Shown here piece by piece: positions 7,416 to 15,071 of a stretch of DNA of 64,000 nucleotides. Source of the DNA: Tabrizicola sp. TH137 (GTDB lineage Bacteria; Pseudomonadota; Alphaproteobacteria; Rhodobacterales; Rhodobacteraceae); contig NZ_PKRQ01000001.1 in the NCBI RefSeq assembly GCF_002855575.1, forward strand, positions 558,001 through 622,000, in the 5' to 3' direction. Every line of letters begins with the position of its first letter. Positions within the stretch are counted from its first letter, which is position 1. The notes under the pieces were generated by a model. It ran no database searches. It saw nothing but the letters and a program-made list of their open reading frames with translations, and was not told the origin of the DNA. The translations under genes and the position numbers were made by a program.

Positions 7416-8486
7416 CTAGCCGGCCCGCCGCACCAGCAGGAAATCATCCCGCAGCACCTGCGCCAGCGCCACGCCCTCGATCCGCAACAGGGCCGTTTCC
7501 GACAGGGCGGCCGGGTCGCTGTCCACCAGGCTGACCAGCGTATCCGCCCCGGCCGCGTCAAAGCGCAGGCTCAGACTGGACAGGTCGTCCCAGCCCGCAA
7601 TCTCCACCACCACGCGGTCCAGCCCCGGAACGTAATCCGACAGCACGGCCTGCGCCGCCGCCCAATCCGCCAGCGGTGTTTCGGCCACCACCAGATCAAT
7701 GCGGTCCGCCTCTTCGCCCGCCGCCAGCCAGTCGCCCGCCCCGGCGATCAGCCGGTCCTCGCCCGCGCCGCCGATCAGGCTGTCCGCCCCCGTCCCTCCG
7801 GTGATCATGTCGTTCCCCGCCCCGCCATCCAGCCGGTCCGCGCCTGCGCCACCCTCCAGCACATCCGCCCCGGCCCCGCCCAGAATGACATCATCCCCGC
7901 CATCGCCGCAAAGCGTGTCTGCACCCGCCCCGCCGATCAGCCGGTCCGCCCCGGCCCCGCCGCGGCCCAGCACCCCGGCCAGCGCCGCCGAACCGTCCAG
8001 CCAGTCGTCGCCCTCCTCCAGAAACACCTCGTCGCCGGCCAGTTCCGGCCAGATCGTCACCAGATCATCCCCCGCCCCGCCGAAGAGGCTGTCCGCGCCC
8101 GCGCCGCCGGTCATCGAATCATTCCCGGCACCGCCCAACAGCCGGTCCGCCCCCGCGCCCCCGCCCATCATGTCATGGCCCGTGCCGCCCAGCAGCAGGT
8201 CATCGCCCTCGCCACCCCAGATGGTATCGGCCCCCGGACCGCCCAGAACCGTATCGGCCCCGGCCCCGCCCAGCAGCAGGTCATCCCCGCCCAGACCGCT
8301 GATTTCGTCATTGCCGCCCCGACCATGCAGGGAATCGGCGGCCTCGGTGCCTGACAGGATATCGTCCCCGCCAACGGGCAGAGTTTCAGGATCGGGCGAT
8401 TGCGGGTTCGCCTCCATGTAGGATTGCCAGGTCATCGCCCCTAGGATCAGGGGCATGCCCAGCGAATAGAAAAGAAGTTCCAGCAC
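7416..8486 (-). CDS. RTX-repeat calcium-binding protein (RTX2)
   Basis: The 356-residue product is built like RTX1: an N-terminal hydrophobic stretch (MLELLFYSLGMPLILGAM), a short linker, and GGxGxDxL repeats from about residue 40 to 250. A C-terminal module follows, with VLSDYVPGLDRVVVEI and a final hydrophobic strand. It has no enzymatic domain. The 208 bases between RTX2 and RTX1 hold no gene, so they may be separate transcripts or one loose operon. A 17-base dyad lies 13 bases upstream of its start. The family is certain; export route and role (adhesin, surface layer, biofilm) are inference. Confidence 0.85.
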   Translation of the reverse strand: MLELLFYSLGMPLILGAMTWQSYMEANPQSPDPETLPVGGDDILSGTEAADSLHGRGGNDEISGLGGDDLLLGGAGADTVLGGPGADTIWGGEGDDLLLGGTGHDMMGGGAGADRLLGGAGNDSMTGGAGADSLFGGAGDDLVTIWPELAGDEVFLEEGDDWLDGSAALAGVLGRGGAGADRLIGGAGADTLCGDGGDDVILGGAGADVLEGGAGADRLDGGAGNDMITGGTGADSLIGGAGEDRLIAGAGDWLAAGEEADRIDLVVAETPLADWAAAQAVLSDYVPGLDRVVVEIAGWDDLSSLSLRFDAAGADTLVSLVDSDPAALSETALLRIEGVALAQVLRDDFLLVRRAG

Positions 8487-8498
8487 CGCAGAGCATCC

Positions 8499-8515
8499 CG
8501 GTTTCCCGGAAACCG
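8499..8515 (-). promoter_or_regulatory. Inverted repeat upstream of RTX2
   Basis: CGGTTTCC and its complement GGAAACCG flank one base, forming a perfect 17-base dyad 13 bases before the RTX2 start. The position fits an operator or a leader hairpin. No regulator is encoded nearby. Confidence 0.45.
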
Positions 8516-8576
8516 TTACGGCATCCGTCGCCCGCCTTTGAGCGGCCCGCCCCCCGGCACCGACCTTCGGCCAGGG

Positions 8577-8885
8577 TCACCCATGCGTCTTGAAGGCCTC
8601 GGTGAAGGCGGCCTTCTGCGCCTCGCTCGCCTCGGCCTGATGCAGCGCCTTCCAGTCGTCATAGGGCATGCCATAGACCAGCGTCTTGGCCTCTTCCTTG
8701 CCCAGCGCCACGCCCGCCTCTTCCGCCGCCTCGGCCATCCAGCGGCTGAGGCAGTTGCGGCAGAACCCGGCAAGGTTCATCAGGTCGATGTTCTGCACAT
8801 CCGTCCGCGCGCGCAGATGATCGCGCAGCCGCCGATAGGCGGCGGCTTCCAGCGCCTGCATTGTCGCGTCGTCGATATCCGCCAT
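8577..8885 (-). CDS. DUF1244 domain protein
   Basis: A 102-residue protein with the conserved DUF1244 core NIDLMNLAGFCRNCLSRWM (about residues 32-50), including two cysteines spaced CRNC. The family is small, helical and common in proteobacteria, with no established function. The start is the ATG of MADIDDATM, preceded by GGAGG at 9 bases; longer readings lack homology. A strong palindromic element lies just upstream. Confidence 0.85.
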   Translation of the reverse strand: MADIDDATMQALEAAAYRRLRDHLRARTDVQNIDLMNLAGFCRNCLSRWMAEAAEEAGVALGKEEAKTLVYGMPYDDWKALHQAEASEAQKAAFTEAFKTHG

Positions 8886-8951
8886 GGCTCGTTCCTCCGT
8901 TTTCCCATAGGTAGGACCTCCGGTCCCAAGCAACCAGCCCCGCCATGCGCC

Positions 8952-9009
8952 GGTGCGTGCCAAGCACGCACCCTACCGCCGCCCGTAGGGTGCGTGCTTG
9001 GCACGCACC
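8952..9009. repeat. Double palindromic element (25-base arms, 8-base loop)
   Basis: A perfect inverted repeat of two 25-base arms, each beginning or ending GTAGGGTGCGTGC, is separated by CGCCGCCC. Each arm also contains its own smaller palindrome around GTGCTTGGCAC. It sits between two minus-strand genes, only 4 bases after the hydrolase stop. It can fold into a very stable cruciform or RNA hairpin. It resembles dispersed REP-like elements of proteobacteria and may act as a terminator or mRNA stabiliser. Confidence 0.8.
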
Positions 9010-9013
9010 ACGC

Positions 9014-9748
9014 CTAGTCCACCCGCGCCAGCGCCCGCTGCAACAGCGGCGCCAGCCGCGCGCCCCATTCCGCCTGCGCCTCGGGCGTCGCGATCAGATC
9101 GTTCCGCACCTCGACCAGCGTATTCTGCCGCCCCCAGCGCAGCGCGTGCCGGTCGATCGCATCACCGGGCAGATGGCCCGAATAGGGCTCGTTATCCCCC
9201 ACGCAGAGATCGGCCTCCTCGCGCAGCACCCCGATCAGCGCGCGGCTCAGCCGTTCATCCAGATGCGAATGCAGCACCCCCACATGCCAGGGCCGGGGCG
9301 CGCGCCCCTTCAGGCAGGGCGTGAAGGAATGCACCGCCACGATCACCACATCCGGCCGCCGCCCCGCCAGCCGCGCCAGCGCCGCGTGATAGGGGCGATA
9401 CAGCCGCTCCAGCCGCTCTTCCACGCCACCCGCGCCAATATGCCGGTTCGCCGGGATGATCGTGCCGTCATAGAGTTTCATCACCAGCGTCGGGTCATCC
9501 TCGCCCCGGTTCGGGTCGATCACCAGGCGGCTGAAATCCGACAGCACCACCGGGCTGTCCAGCGCTTCGCCCAGCGCCTCCGCCACCCCCGCCGCGCCGA
9601 TGTCATAGGCGATATGGCGGCCCATATCCGCCGGCCCGATCCCCAGATCGCCCCCCGCCACCCAATCCGGCACCCGGTTCGTCGCATGGTCGCAGGTGAC
9701 CAGCCAGCGCCCGGGCCGCCCTTCACCGATGATCCGATAGGCACTCAC
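9014..9748 (-). CDS. N-formylglutamate amidohydrolase family protein
   Basis: This 244-residue zinc hydrolase family protein would convert N-formyl-L-glutamate to glutamate and formate. Characteristic parts are LVTCDHATNRVP (residues 16-27), FSRLVIDPNRGEDDP, VAVHSFTP and a late VEVRNDL. The start is GTG. In histidine degradation the enzyme is HutG, but no other hut genes are here, so it may act on other formylated or aminoacylated substrates. It diverges from pyk across 141 bases that contain an inverted repeat. Confidence 0.85.
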   Translation of the reverse strand: MSAYRIIGEGRPGRWLVTCDHATNRVPDWVAGGDLGIGPADMGRHIAYDIGAAGVAEALGEALDSPVVLSDFSRLVIDPNRGEDDPTLVMKLYDGTIIPANRHIGAGGVEERLERLYRPYHAALARLAGRRPDVVIVAVHSFTPCLKGRAPRPWHVGVLHSHLDERLSRALIGVLREEADLCVGDNEPYSGHLPGDAIDRHALRWGRQNTLVEVRNDLIATPEAQAEWGARLAPLLQRALARVD

Positions 9749-9777
9749 CCCCGCCGACCCCCTGCCACCTTCATCAC

Positions 9778-9798
9778 TTCGTCATTTATTCTGACGAA
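9778..9798. promoter_or_regulatory. Inverted repeat in the pyk/amidohydrolase divergent region
   Basis: TTCGTCA and TGACGAA are separated by 7 bases in an AT-rich patch of the divergent intergenic region, 30 bases from the amidohydrolase start. It is a plausible regulator site for one or both genes. Confidence 0.4.
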
Positions 9799-9813
9799 TA
9801 GGAAACCGCCAGT

Positions 9814-9842
9814 TGCGGCAGGCCCCCGATTGCGCCATAACC
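9814..9842 (+). promoter_or_regulatory. Candidate promoter of pyk
   Basis: TTGCGG and CATAAC are spaced 17 bases, placing the transcription start about 40 bases before the pyk ATG. Each box matches consensus at four of six positions. Confidence 0.4.
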
Positions 9843-9889
9843 CGCCTCGGCCCACGACAAAATGAAGAACTGCATAAGGAACGAGGCAT

Positions 9890-11338
9890 ATGAGACGCCT
9901 TCGGAACGTCAAGATCGTGGCCACTCTCGGACCGGCCTCCAGCGATTACGCAACCATCCGCGCCCTGTTCGAGGCGGGCGCCGACGTGTTCCGCCTGAAC
10001 ATGTCCCACGGCACGCATGACGATATCCGCGCGCGCCATGTCATCATCCGCCAGGTGGAGGCCGATACCGGCCGCCCCATCGCCATTCTGGCCGATCTTC
10101 AGGGGCCGAAGCTGCGCGTCGGCACCTTTGCCAATCCGGCGGGCGAGGACCTGGCCGAAGGCGCCGCCTTCCGCATGGACCTTGACCCCACGCCGGGCGA
10201 CGCGACCCGCGTGCAGCTCCCGCATCCCGAGATTTTCGCCGCGCTCGAACCCGGTGCCTCGCTGCTGGTCAATGACGGCAAGATCCGCCTGCGCGTCGAT
10301 ACCTGCGGCAAGGATTTCGCCAATTGCACCGTCACCGTGGGCGGCACCATCTCCAACCGCAAGGGCGTGAACGTCCCCGACGTCGTGCTGCCGGTGGCCG
10401 CGCTTTCGGACAAGGACCGCAAGGATCTGGAGTTCGCCTGCGAACTGGGCGTGGACTGGCTCGCCCTCTCCTTCGTGCAGCGCCCCGAGGATGTGATCGA
10501 GGCGAAGGATCTGGCCAAGGGCCGCGCGCTGGTTCTGTCCAAGATCGAAAAGCCGGCGGCGGTAAAGGCCTATGACGCCATTCTTGAAGTGTCCGACGGC
10601 ATCATGGTGGCCCGTGGCGATCTGGGCGTCGAACTGCCCGTCCATTCCGTGCCGCCGATCCAGAAGAAACTGGTGCGCGGCGCGCGGGCGGCGGCGAAAC
10701 CCGTGATCGTTGCCACCCAGATGCTGGAATCGATGATCGAATCGCCCATGCCCACGCGGGCCGAGGTGTCGGACGTCGCCACCGCTATCTATGAGGGCGC
10801 CGATGCGGTGATGCTGTCGGCCGAATCCGCCGCCGGGAAGTACCCGGTCGAGGCCGTCACCACGATGAACAACGTGGCGATCAGCGTCGAAGGCGATGCC
10901 GTCTATCGCCAGATCATCGAGGCCAGCCGCCACGTCAACCGCACCTCGGTCGCCGATGGCATCGTCGCCGCCGCGCGCGAGATTGCGGAAAGCGCCGACA
11001 TCAAGGCGATCTGCTGCTTCTCGCAATCCGGCACCACCGTCGCCCTCGTCGCCCGCGAACGGCCCCGCGTGCCGATAATCGCGCTGACGCCGCTGATGGA
11101 AACCGCCCGCCGCATGTCGCTCACCTGGGGGGCGCATTGCGTCATCACGGAAGAGCAGGACCGTTTCAAGGGTGCCGTCATCTCGGCCGTCCGCGCCGCC
11201 CGGACCTATGGCTTCGCCACCGAGAAGGATCAGATCGTGCTGACCGCAGGCGTGCCCTTCAACGTGCAGGGCACGACCAACATCCTGCGCGTGGCGCCCT
11301 GCGACGAAAGATTGATTTATCGGGTCGATCCCGAATAA
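9890..11338 (+). CDS. pyk: Pyruvate kinase
   Basis: Pyk transfers phosphate from phosphoenolpyruvate to ADP, the last step of glycolysis. The 482 residues cover the A/B barrel and the C-terminal allosteric domain. Signatures seen are KIVATLGPAS (residues 8-17), FRLNMSHG, ILADLQGPKLR, the catalytic lysine segment VLSKIEKPAAV, MVARGDLGVELP and ATQMLESMI. The start ATG follows AAGGAACGAG. A GC-rich stem-loop follows the stop. Length and motifs are normal for an alphaproteobacterial enzyme. Confidence 0.97.
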   Translation: MRRLRNVKIVATLGPASSDYATIRALFEAGADVFRLNMSHGTHDDIRARHVIIRQVEADTGRPIAILADLQGPKLRVGTFANPAGEDLAEGAAFRMDLDPTPGDATRVQLPHPEIFAALEPGASLLVNDGKIRLRVDTCGKDFANCTVTVGGTISNRKGVNVPDVVLPVAALSDKDRKDLEFACELGVDWLALSFVQRPEDVIEAKDLAKGRALVLSKIEKPAAVKAYDAILEVSDGIMVARGDLGVELPVHSVPPIQKKLVRGARAAAKPVIVATQMLESMIESPMPTRAEVSDVATAIYEGADAVMLSAESAAGKYPVEAVTTMNNVAISVEGDAVYRQIIEASRHVNRTSVADGIVAAAREIAESADIKAICCFSQSGTTVALVARERPRVPIIALTPLMETARRMSLTWGAHCVITEEQDRFKGAVISAVRAARTYGFATEKDQIVLTAGVPFNVQGTTNILRVAPCDERLIYRVDPE

Positions 11339-11361
11339 CCTTCCCTTGCGTCAAGGCAAAT

Positions 11362-11385
11362 CGGGCCCGCCGACGCGCGGGCCCG
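11362..11385 (+). terminator. Stem-loop after pyk
   Basis: CGGGCCCGC pairs with GCGGGCCCG across 6 bases, 23 bases after the pyk stop. The downstream run is T-poor, so termination may be partial and the small membrane-protein genes beyond may be read through. Confidence 0.5.
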
Positions 11386-11405
11386 TCGTCATTCCGGGGT
11401 GCCGC

Positions 11406-11630
11406 ATGTCCACCAGCAGTGATCTTTCCCTCGTCATCGGCATCCTCTTCCTCGCGCTCTCCATCCCCTCGCTGCTGAACGCCTGGTCGGAAAACCGCAG
11501 CCCCCGCTTTGGCGGCCTGCTCTGCATCACGGGCCTCGTTCTCATCGTCCTCGCCGCATCAAAGCAGACCTACACGCCGAACGAGGTTCCCGACGTCTTC
11601 CTGCGCGTCTTCAGCCGCTTCTTCGGCTGA
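11406..11630 (+). CDS. Small two-helix membrane protein (paralog A)
   Basis: A 74-residue protein with two predicted membrane helices (about residues 8-26 and 37-51) and a C-terminal tail EVPDVFLRVFSRFF. It matches the next gene over its whole length: same size, same helix positions, and PDVFLRV against PDVLFTV at the end. The start is the ATG of MSTSSDL. No function is recognised; it lies between pyk and the ribosomal operon. Confidence 0.65.
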   Translation: MSTSSDLSLVIGILFLALSIPSLLNAWSENRSPRFGGLLCITGLVLIVLAASKQTYTPNEVPDVFLRVFSRFFG

Positions 11631-11716
11631 TCCCGGCAGGGCGGACGGGCAGGCTTGATCCGGCAGGGCACCCGTGGCCTACTGCGGCGCGGGGATCGGT
11701 TGGGTGCAGGTGCGGG

Positions 11717-11941
11717 ATGGATTACGATCTTTTGCTGATCGTCGGGCTGGGCCTCGTCATGCTGGCGCTGCCATCGCTCTTTTCCGCGCTGATCGAGGAT
11801 CGGCCTCCCGTCGCGGCGGGCATCGGCCTTGTCCTTGGCAGCGGGCTCGCGGGCTGGGCCGTCCTGTCGGGCGAGCGCGGCTTTGACCCGCGCGCCCTGC
11901 CTGATGTCCTCTTCACCGTGATCGGCCGCTACATCCTCTAG
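11717..11941 (+). CDS. Small two-helix membrane protein (paralog B)
   Basis: Also 74 residues and clearly a tandem duplicate of the preceding gene. Both share LxLxIVG/IGIL at the start, LALPSL/LSIPSL after the first helix, a second glycine-rich helix, and the tail [14 protein letters not shown]. The ATG begins [10 protein letters not shown] after GTGCGGG. Pairing suggests a heteromeric membrane complex, but that is inference. Confidence 0.65.
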   Translation: MDYDLLLIVGLGLVMLALPSLFSALIEDRPPVAAGIGLVLGSGLAGWAVLSGERGFDPRALPDVLFTVIGRYIL

Positions 11942-11967
11942 CTCCGCCGCACTGCACGCTTTTCCCC

Positions 11968-11996
11968 TTGCACCCTGCCCCTGCCCCGCCTATACG
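11968..11996 (+). promoter_or_regulatory. Strong sigma-70 promoter of rpmI-rplT
   Basis: TTGCAC (-35) and TATACG (-10) are separated by exactly 17 bases. Transcription would start near 12,003, giving a leader of about 65 bases before rpmI. The leader may host L20 feedback control, but no clear structure was proven by eye. Confidence 0.65.
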
Positions 11997-12068
11997 GCGC
12001 GTCTTGCGATACCCGCGCGGCCGGCCAATGTGGCATGCCGAGTCGCGCCTGCAACCACGGAGATGGAA

Positions 12069-12269
12069 ATGCCCAAGATGAAGACCAAATCGGCGGCGAA
12101 GAAGCGGTTCAGCTTCACGGCCTCCGGTCGGGTGAAGGCCGGCGTCGCCGGCAAGCGCCACGGCATGATCAAGCGTACGACGAAATTCATCCGCGATGCA
12201 TCGGGCACCATGCTGCTCTGCGAAAGCGATGCGAAGATCGTCAAGAAATACATGCCCTACGACCGGTAA
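12069..12269 (+). CDS. rpmI: 50S ribosomal protein L35
   Basis: L35 is a basic 66-residue protein of the large ribosomal subunit. The sequence [20 protein letters not shown] and the later KRHGMIKRT are diagnostic. The start is fixed by the family length; the frame is open for 13 more codons upstream. It precedes rplT by 12 bases as in nearly all bacteria, and a strong promoter lies upstream. infC is not adjacent here. Confidence 0.97.
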   Translation: MPKMKTKSAAKKRFSFTASGRVKAGVAGKRHGMIKRTTKFIRDASGTMLLCESDAKIVKKYMPYDR

Positions 12270-12281
12270 GGAGAGCACCAG

Positions 12282-12644
12282 ATGTCCCGCGTCAAATCCG
12301 GTGTCGTGACCCACGCCCGTCACCGCAAAGTCATCAAGCAGGCGGCTGGCTATTACAGCGCCCGCTCGCGCAACTTCCGCACCGCCACCCAGGCGGTGGA
12401 CAAGGCGAACCAGTATGCCACCCGTGACCGCAAGGCCCGCAAGCGCAACTTCCGCGCCCTGTGGATCCAGCGGATCAACGCGGCGGTGCGCCTGTTCGAC
12501 CTCGAGATGACCTATTCCAAGTTCATCAACGGTCTGGCCAAGGCCGGCATCGAAGTGGACCGCAAGGTCCTCGCCGATCTCGCCGTGCACGAGCCCGAGG
12601 CGTTCAACGCCATCGCCGCACAGGCCAAGGCCGCTCTGGCCTGA
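12282..12644 (+). CDS. rplT: 50S ribosomal protein L20
   Basis: L20 binds 23S rRNA early in large-subunit assembly and in many bacteria represses its own operon. The 120-residue sequence begins [19 protein letters not shown] and has the usual [23 protein letters not shown] stretch broken only by normal substitutions. AAGGAG lies 10 bases before the ATG. A strong terminator follows. Confidence 0.97.
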   Translation: MSRVKSGVVTHARHRKVIKQAAGYYSARSRNFRTATQAVDKANQYATRDRKARKRNFRALWIQRINAAVRLFDLEMTYSKFINGLAKAGIEVDRKVLADLAVHEPEAFNAIAAQAKAALA

Positions 12645-12668
12645 TCCGGCCCCGCGACCCGATCTTGG

Positions 12669-12707
12669 GAACGCCCCGTCGCCTCCGCGTCGGGGCGTTC
12701 TTCATTT
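12669..12707 (+). terminator. Rho-independent terminator of rpmI-rplT
   Basis: GAACGCCCCG pairs with CGGGGCGTTC across a 12-base loop and is followed by TTCATTT. It lies 25 bases after the rplT stop. Confidence 0.8.
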
Positions 12708-12826
12708 GGCGGAACACTGTTTCGCCCTGCGGTATATCCACCGCCTTGCCGCCGCAACCCTGCCATGAACCCGCCGTCTTCCGCCGCCACCGTCCGCGCC
12801 ACCTGTATTCCCGGAAGACCCCTTTC

Positions 12827-13519
12827 ATGCTGCGTGCCCTTCTCGCCCTCCTGTCCCTGTCCTTCCTGCTGTCCTGCGGCGAGGTGATCACCGAAAGCAC
12901 CAAGGACGCCCGCATCCTGCTGATGGGCGACTCCATGATGGCCGCGAACCGCGCCTCCGGGCGCAGCGTGGCCGACGCCCTGGAAGGCAAGCTGGGCGAA
13001 GAGGTGATCGACCGCTCCGTCTATGCGGCGCGCATCATCTACGGCCTGCCGCTGACCGGCGCGGCGGGCCTGTCGATCCCGCAGCAATACCAGAAGGGCA
13101 ACTGGGATTGGGTCGTCCTCAACGGCGGCGGCAATGACCTGATCTTCGGCTGCGCCTGCGGCTATTGCAGCGCGATGGTGGATCGCCTGATCTCGCCCGA
13201 TGGCAGCACCGGCCGCATCCCCGAACTGGTGAACCGCCTGCGCGCGGGCGGGGCCAAGGTCGTCTATTCCGGCTATCTGCGCAATCCGGGCCTCTTCTCC
13301 CCCGTCCGCCCCTGCAAGGTCTATGGCAACGAACTCGACCGCCGCCTCGCCCGGATGGATGCCCGCGACCCCGGCGTGATCTTCCTGCCCATGTCCGACC
13401 TCGTCCCCGAAGGCGATCCCTCCCTGCATCAGGAGGATCTCGTCCACCCCTCGCCCAAGGGCAGCGCCGCCATCGCCGCCCGCATCGCCACCGCGATCCG
13501 CGCCAACACGCCCCAGTAA
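12827..13519 (+). CDS. SGNH/GDSL-type hydrolase lipoprotein
   Basis: This 230-residue protein carries a lipoprotein signal ending LLSC with the lipidated cysteine at residue 17. The SGNH blocks are visible: GDS with catalytic Ser36, the GGGND block with Asn103, and DLVHP with Asp204 and His207. It is therefore an esterase or acyl-hydrolase tethered to a membrane on the periplasmic side. Candidate substrates are acylated glycans or lipids, but nothing fixes this. It lies alone between the rplT terminator and pheS. Confidence 0.8.
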   Translation: MLRALLALLSLSFLLSCGEVITESTKDARILLMGDSMMAANRASGRSVADALEGKLGEEVIDRSVYAARIIYGLPLTGAAGLSIPQQYQKGNWDWVVLNGGGNDLIFGCACGYCSAMVDRLISPDGSTGRIPELVNRLRAGGAKVVYSGYLRNPGLFSPVRPCKVYGNELDRRLARMDARDPGVIFLPMSDLVPEGDPSLHQEDLVHPSPKGSAAIAARIATAIRANTPQ

Positions 13520-13624
13520 CCCCGCCCGCCTGGCCCGAACACGCCGCGCGGGCCGGGGCCGGGTGCGCCCTTGCATCGCAGGCCCCATCCCGCTACCACC
13601 GCCTCGCACCTTCAGGAGGCTTCC

Positions 13625-14707
13625 ATGGACGGGCTCGACACGCTCAAGGCCAAGTATCTGACCGCCGTTTCCACCGCGGCCGACGAATCCGCGCTGGAAG
13701 AGGTGCGCGTCGCGGCCCTTGGCAAGAAGGGCGAGATCAGCGCCATGATGGCGACCCTCGGCAAGATGGACCCCGAGGCCCGCAAATCCGCCGGCGCCAG
13801 CCTGAACGCGCTCAAGGATGAAATCGACGCCGCCCTGCGCGCCCGCAAGCAGGGCCTCGCCGATGCCGCGCTGGATGAACGGCTGCGCACCGAATGGCTG
13901 GATGTCACCCTGCCGGGTCGCCCGCGCCGCATGGGCACCATCCACCCCGTCAGCCAGGTGATGGAGGAACTCACCGCCATCTTCGCCGATATGGGCTTCG
14001 CCGTCGCCGAAGGCCCGCAGGTCGAATCCGACTGGTACAATTTCGACGCGCTCAACATCCCGCCGGAACACCCCGCGCGGCAGGAGCATGACACCTTCTT
14101 CATGCATCGCGCGCCGGGCGACAACCGCCCGCCCCATGTGCTGCGCACCCATACCTCGCCCGTGCAGATCCGCGCGATGATGGACAAGGGCGCCCCGATC
14201 CGCGTCATCGCGCCGGGCCGCGTCTATCGCATGGACATGGACCAGACCCATACCCCGATGTTCCATCAGGTCGAAGGTCTGGCCATCGACCGCGACATCT
14301 CCATGGCCAACCTGAAATGGGTGCTGGAGGAATTCTGCCGCGCCTTCTTCGAGGTGGACAAGGTCGAGCTTCGCTTCCGCGCGTCGCATTTCCCCTTCAC
14401 CGAACCCTCGGCCGAGGTGGACATCCGCTATTCCAATGTCGGCGGCCAGCTCCGCATCGGCGAGGGCGACAAGTGGATGGAAATCCTCGGCTCCGGCATG
14501 GTCCATCCCAAGGTTCTTGCGGCGGCGGGCGTGGACCCGAACGAATGGCAGGGCTTCGCCTTCGGCATGGGGATCGACCGGATCGCGATGCTGAAATACG
14601 GCATCCCCGACCTGCGCGCCTTCTTCGAATCCGATCTGCGCTGGCTGCGGCATTACGGCTTTGCCGCGCTGGACCTGCCCGATCTGCCGGGCGGCCTCAG
14701 CCGCTGA
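13625..14707 (+). CDS. pheS: Phenylalanyl-tRNA synthetase alpha subunit
   Basis: PheS forms the catalytic half of the alpha2-beta2 synthetase that charges tRNA-Phe. The 360 residues contain the N-terminal coiled coil (about 1-85), then the class II core with [27 protein letters not shown] (motif 2 region), FHQVEGL and the motif 3 segment [13 protein letters not shown]. The start ATG follows CAGGAGGC at a good distance. A strong terminator separates it from pheT, so the two subunits are not simply co-transcribed. Confidence 0.97.
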   Translation: MDGLDTLKAKYLTAVSTAADESALEEVRVAALGKKGEISAMMATLGKMDPEARKSAGASLNALKDEIDAALRARKQGLADAALDERLRTEWLDVTLPGRPRRMGTIHPVSQVMEELTAIFADMGFAVAEGPQVESDWYNFDALNIPPEHPARQEHDTFFMHRAPGDNRPPHVLRTHTSPVQIRAMMDKGAPIRVIAPGRVYRMDMDQTHTPMFHQVEGLAIDRDISMANLKWVLEEFCRAFFEVDKVELRFRASHFPFTEPSAEVDIRYSNVGGQLRIGEGDKWMEILGSGMVHPKVLAAAGVDPNEWQGFAFGMGIDRIAMLKYGIPDLRAFFESDLRWLRHYGFAALDLPDLPGGLSR

Positions 14708-14727
14708 TCCCCGACCGGGCCGGAAAA

Positions 14728-14759
14728 GAAAAGCCCCGCCAAAGCGGGGCTTTTCTGCG
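14728..14759. terminator. Bidirectional terminator after pheS
   Basis: GAAAAGCCCCGC pairs perfectly with GCGGGGCTTTTC around a 4-base loop. A-runs on one side and T-runs on the other let it work for pheS and for the small gene read in the opposite direction. Confidence 0.85.
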
Positions 14760-14779
14760 TCATGCAAAGGATGCGGTTC

Positions 14780-14887
14780 TCAAAAAGCCAGCATCAGCAG
14801 CGCCACCAGCGACAGGCCCATGATCATGATCAGGCGCCAGGCCGGCACGCGGCGGGAGGGTTCAGGGGGGCGAAACATCGGGTCCAT
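14780..14887 (-). CDS. Possible 35-residue single-helix membrane protein
   Basis: A short frame starting MDPMFRPPEPSRRV has a basic, proline-rich head and one C-terminal membrane helix (WRLIMIMGLSLVALLMLAF). It ends just before the bidirectional terminator. The ribosome site is weak (AGGGTG). The frame continues open upstream to 15,121, but that part looks non-coding. Whether it is expressed is uncertain. Confidence 0.45.
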   Translation of the reverse strand: MDPMFRPPEPSRRVPAWRLIMIMGLSLVALLMLAF

Positions 14888-15071
14888 GCAGGCACCCTGC
14901 CGCCCGACCCGCGCGAAAATGTGGCAAGCCCGCGCATTATAGACGGCACCCCCTGAACAACGCGTTTCCAGCCCGGAAACCGTTTCGCCCCGCCGGAACG
15001 CCCTCCAGACCGCTTCCCCTTCCCGGCCCTTTAGGCTATCCCCTCCCCTGCATTTCCGAAGGACGGCACCG

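Noticed and set aside
5940-8420. Long plus-strand ORFs and near-identical short repeats across the RTX genes, resembling a CRISPR-like or tandem-repeat array
   Set aside because: The periodicity is 27 bases and encodes GGxGxDxLx on the minus strand; plus-strand frames are Pro/Ser/Arg-rich antisense products.
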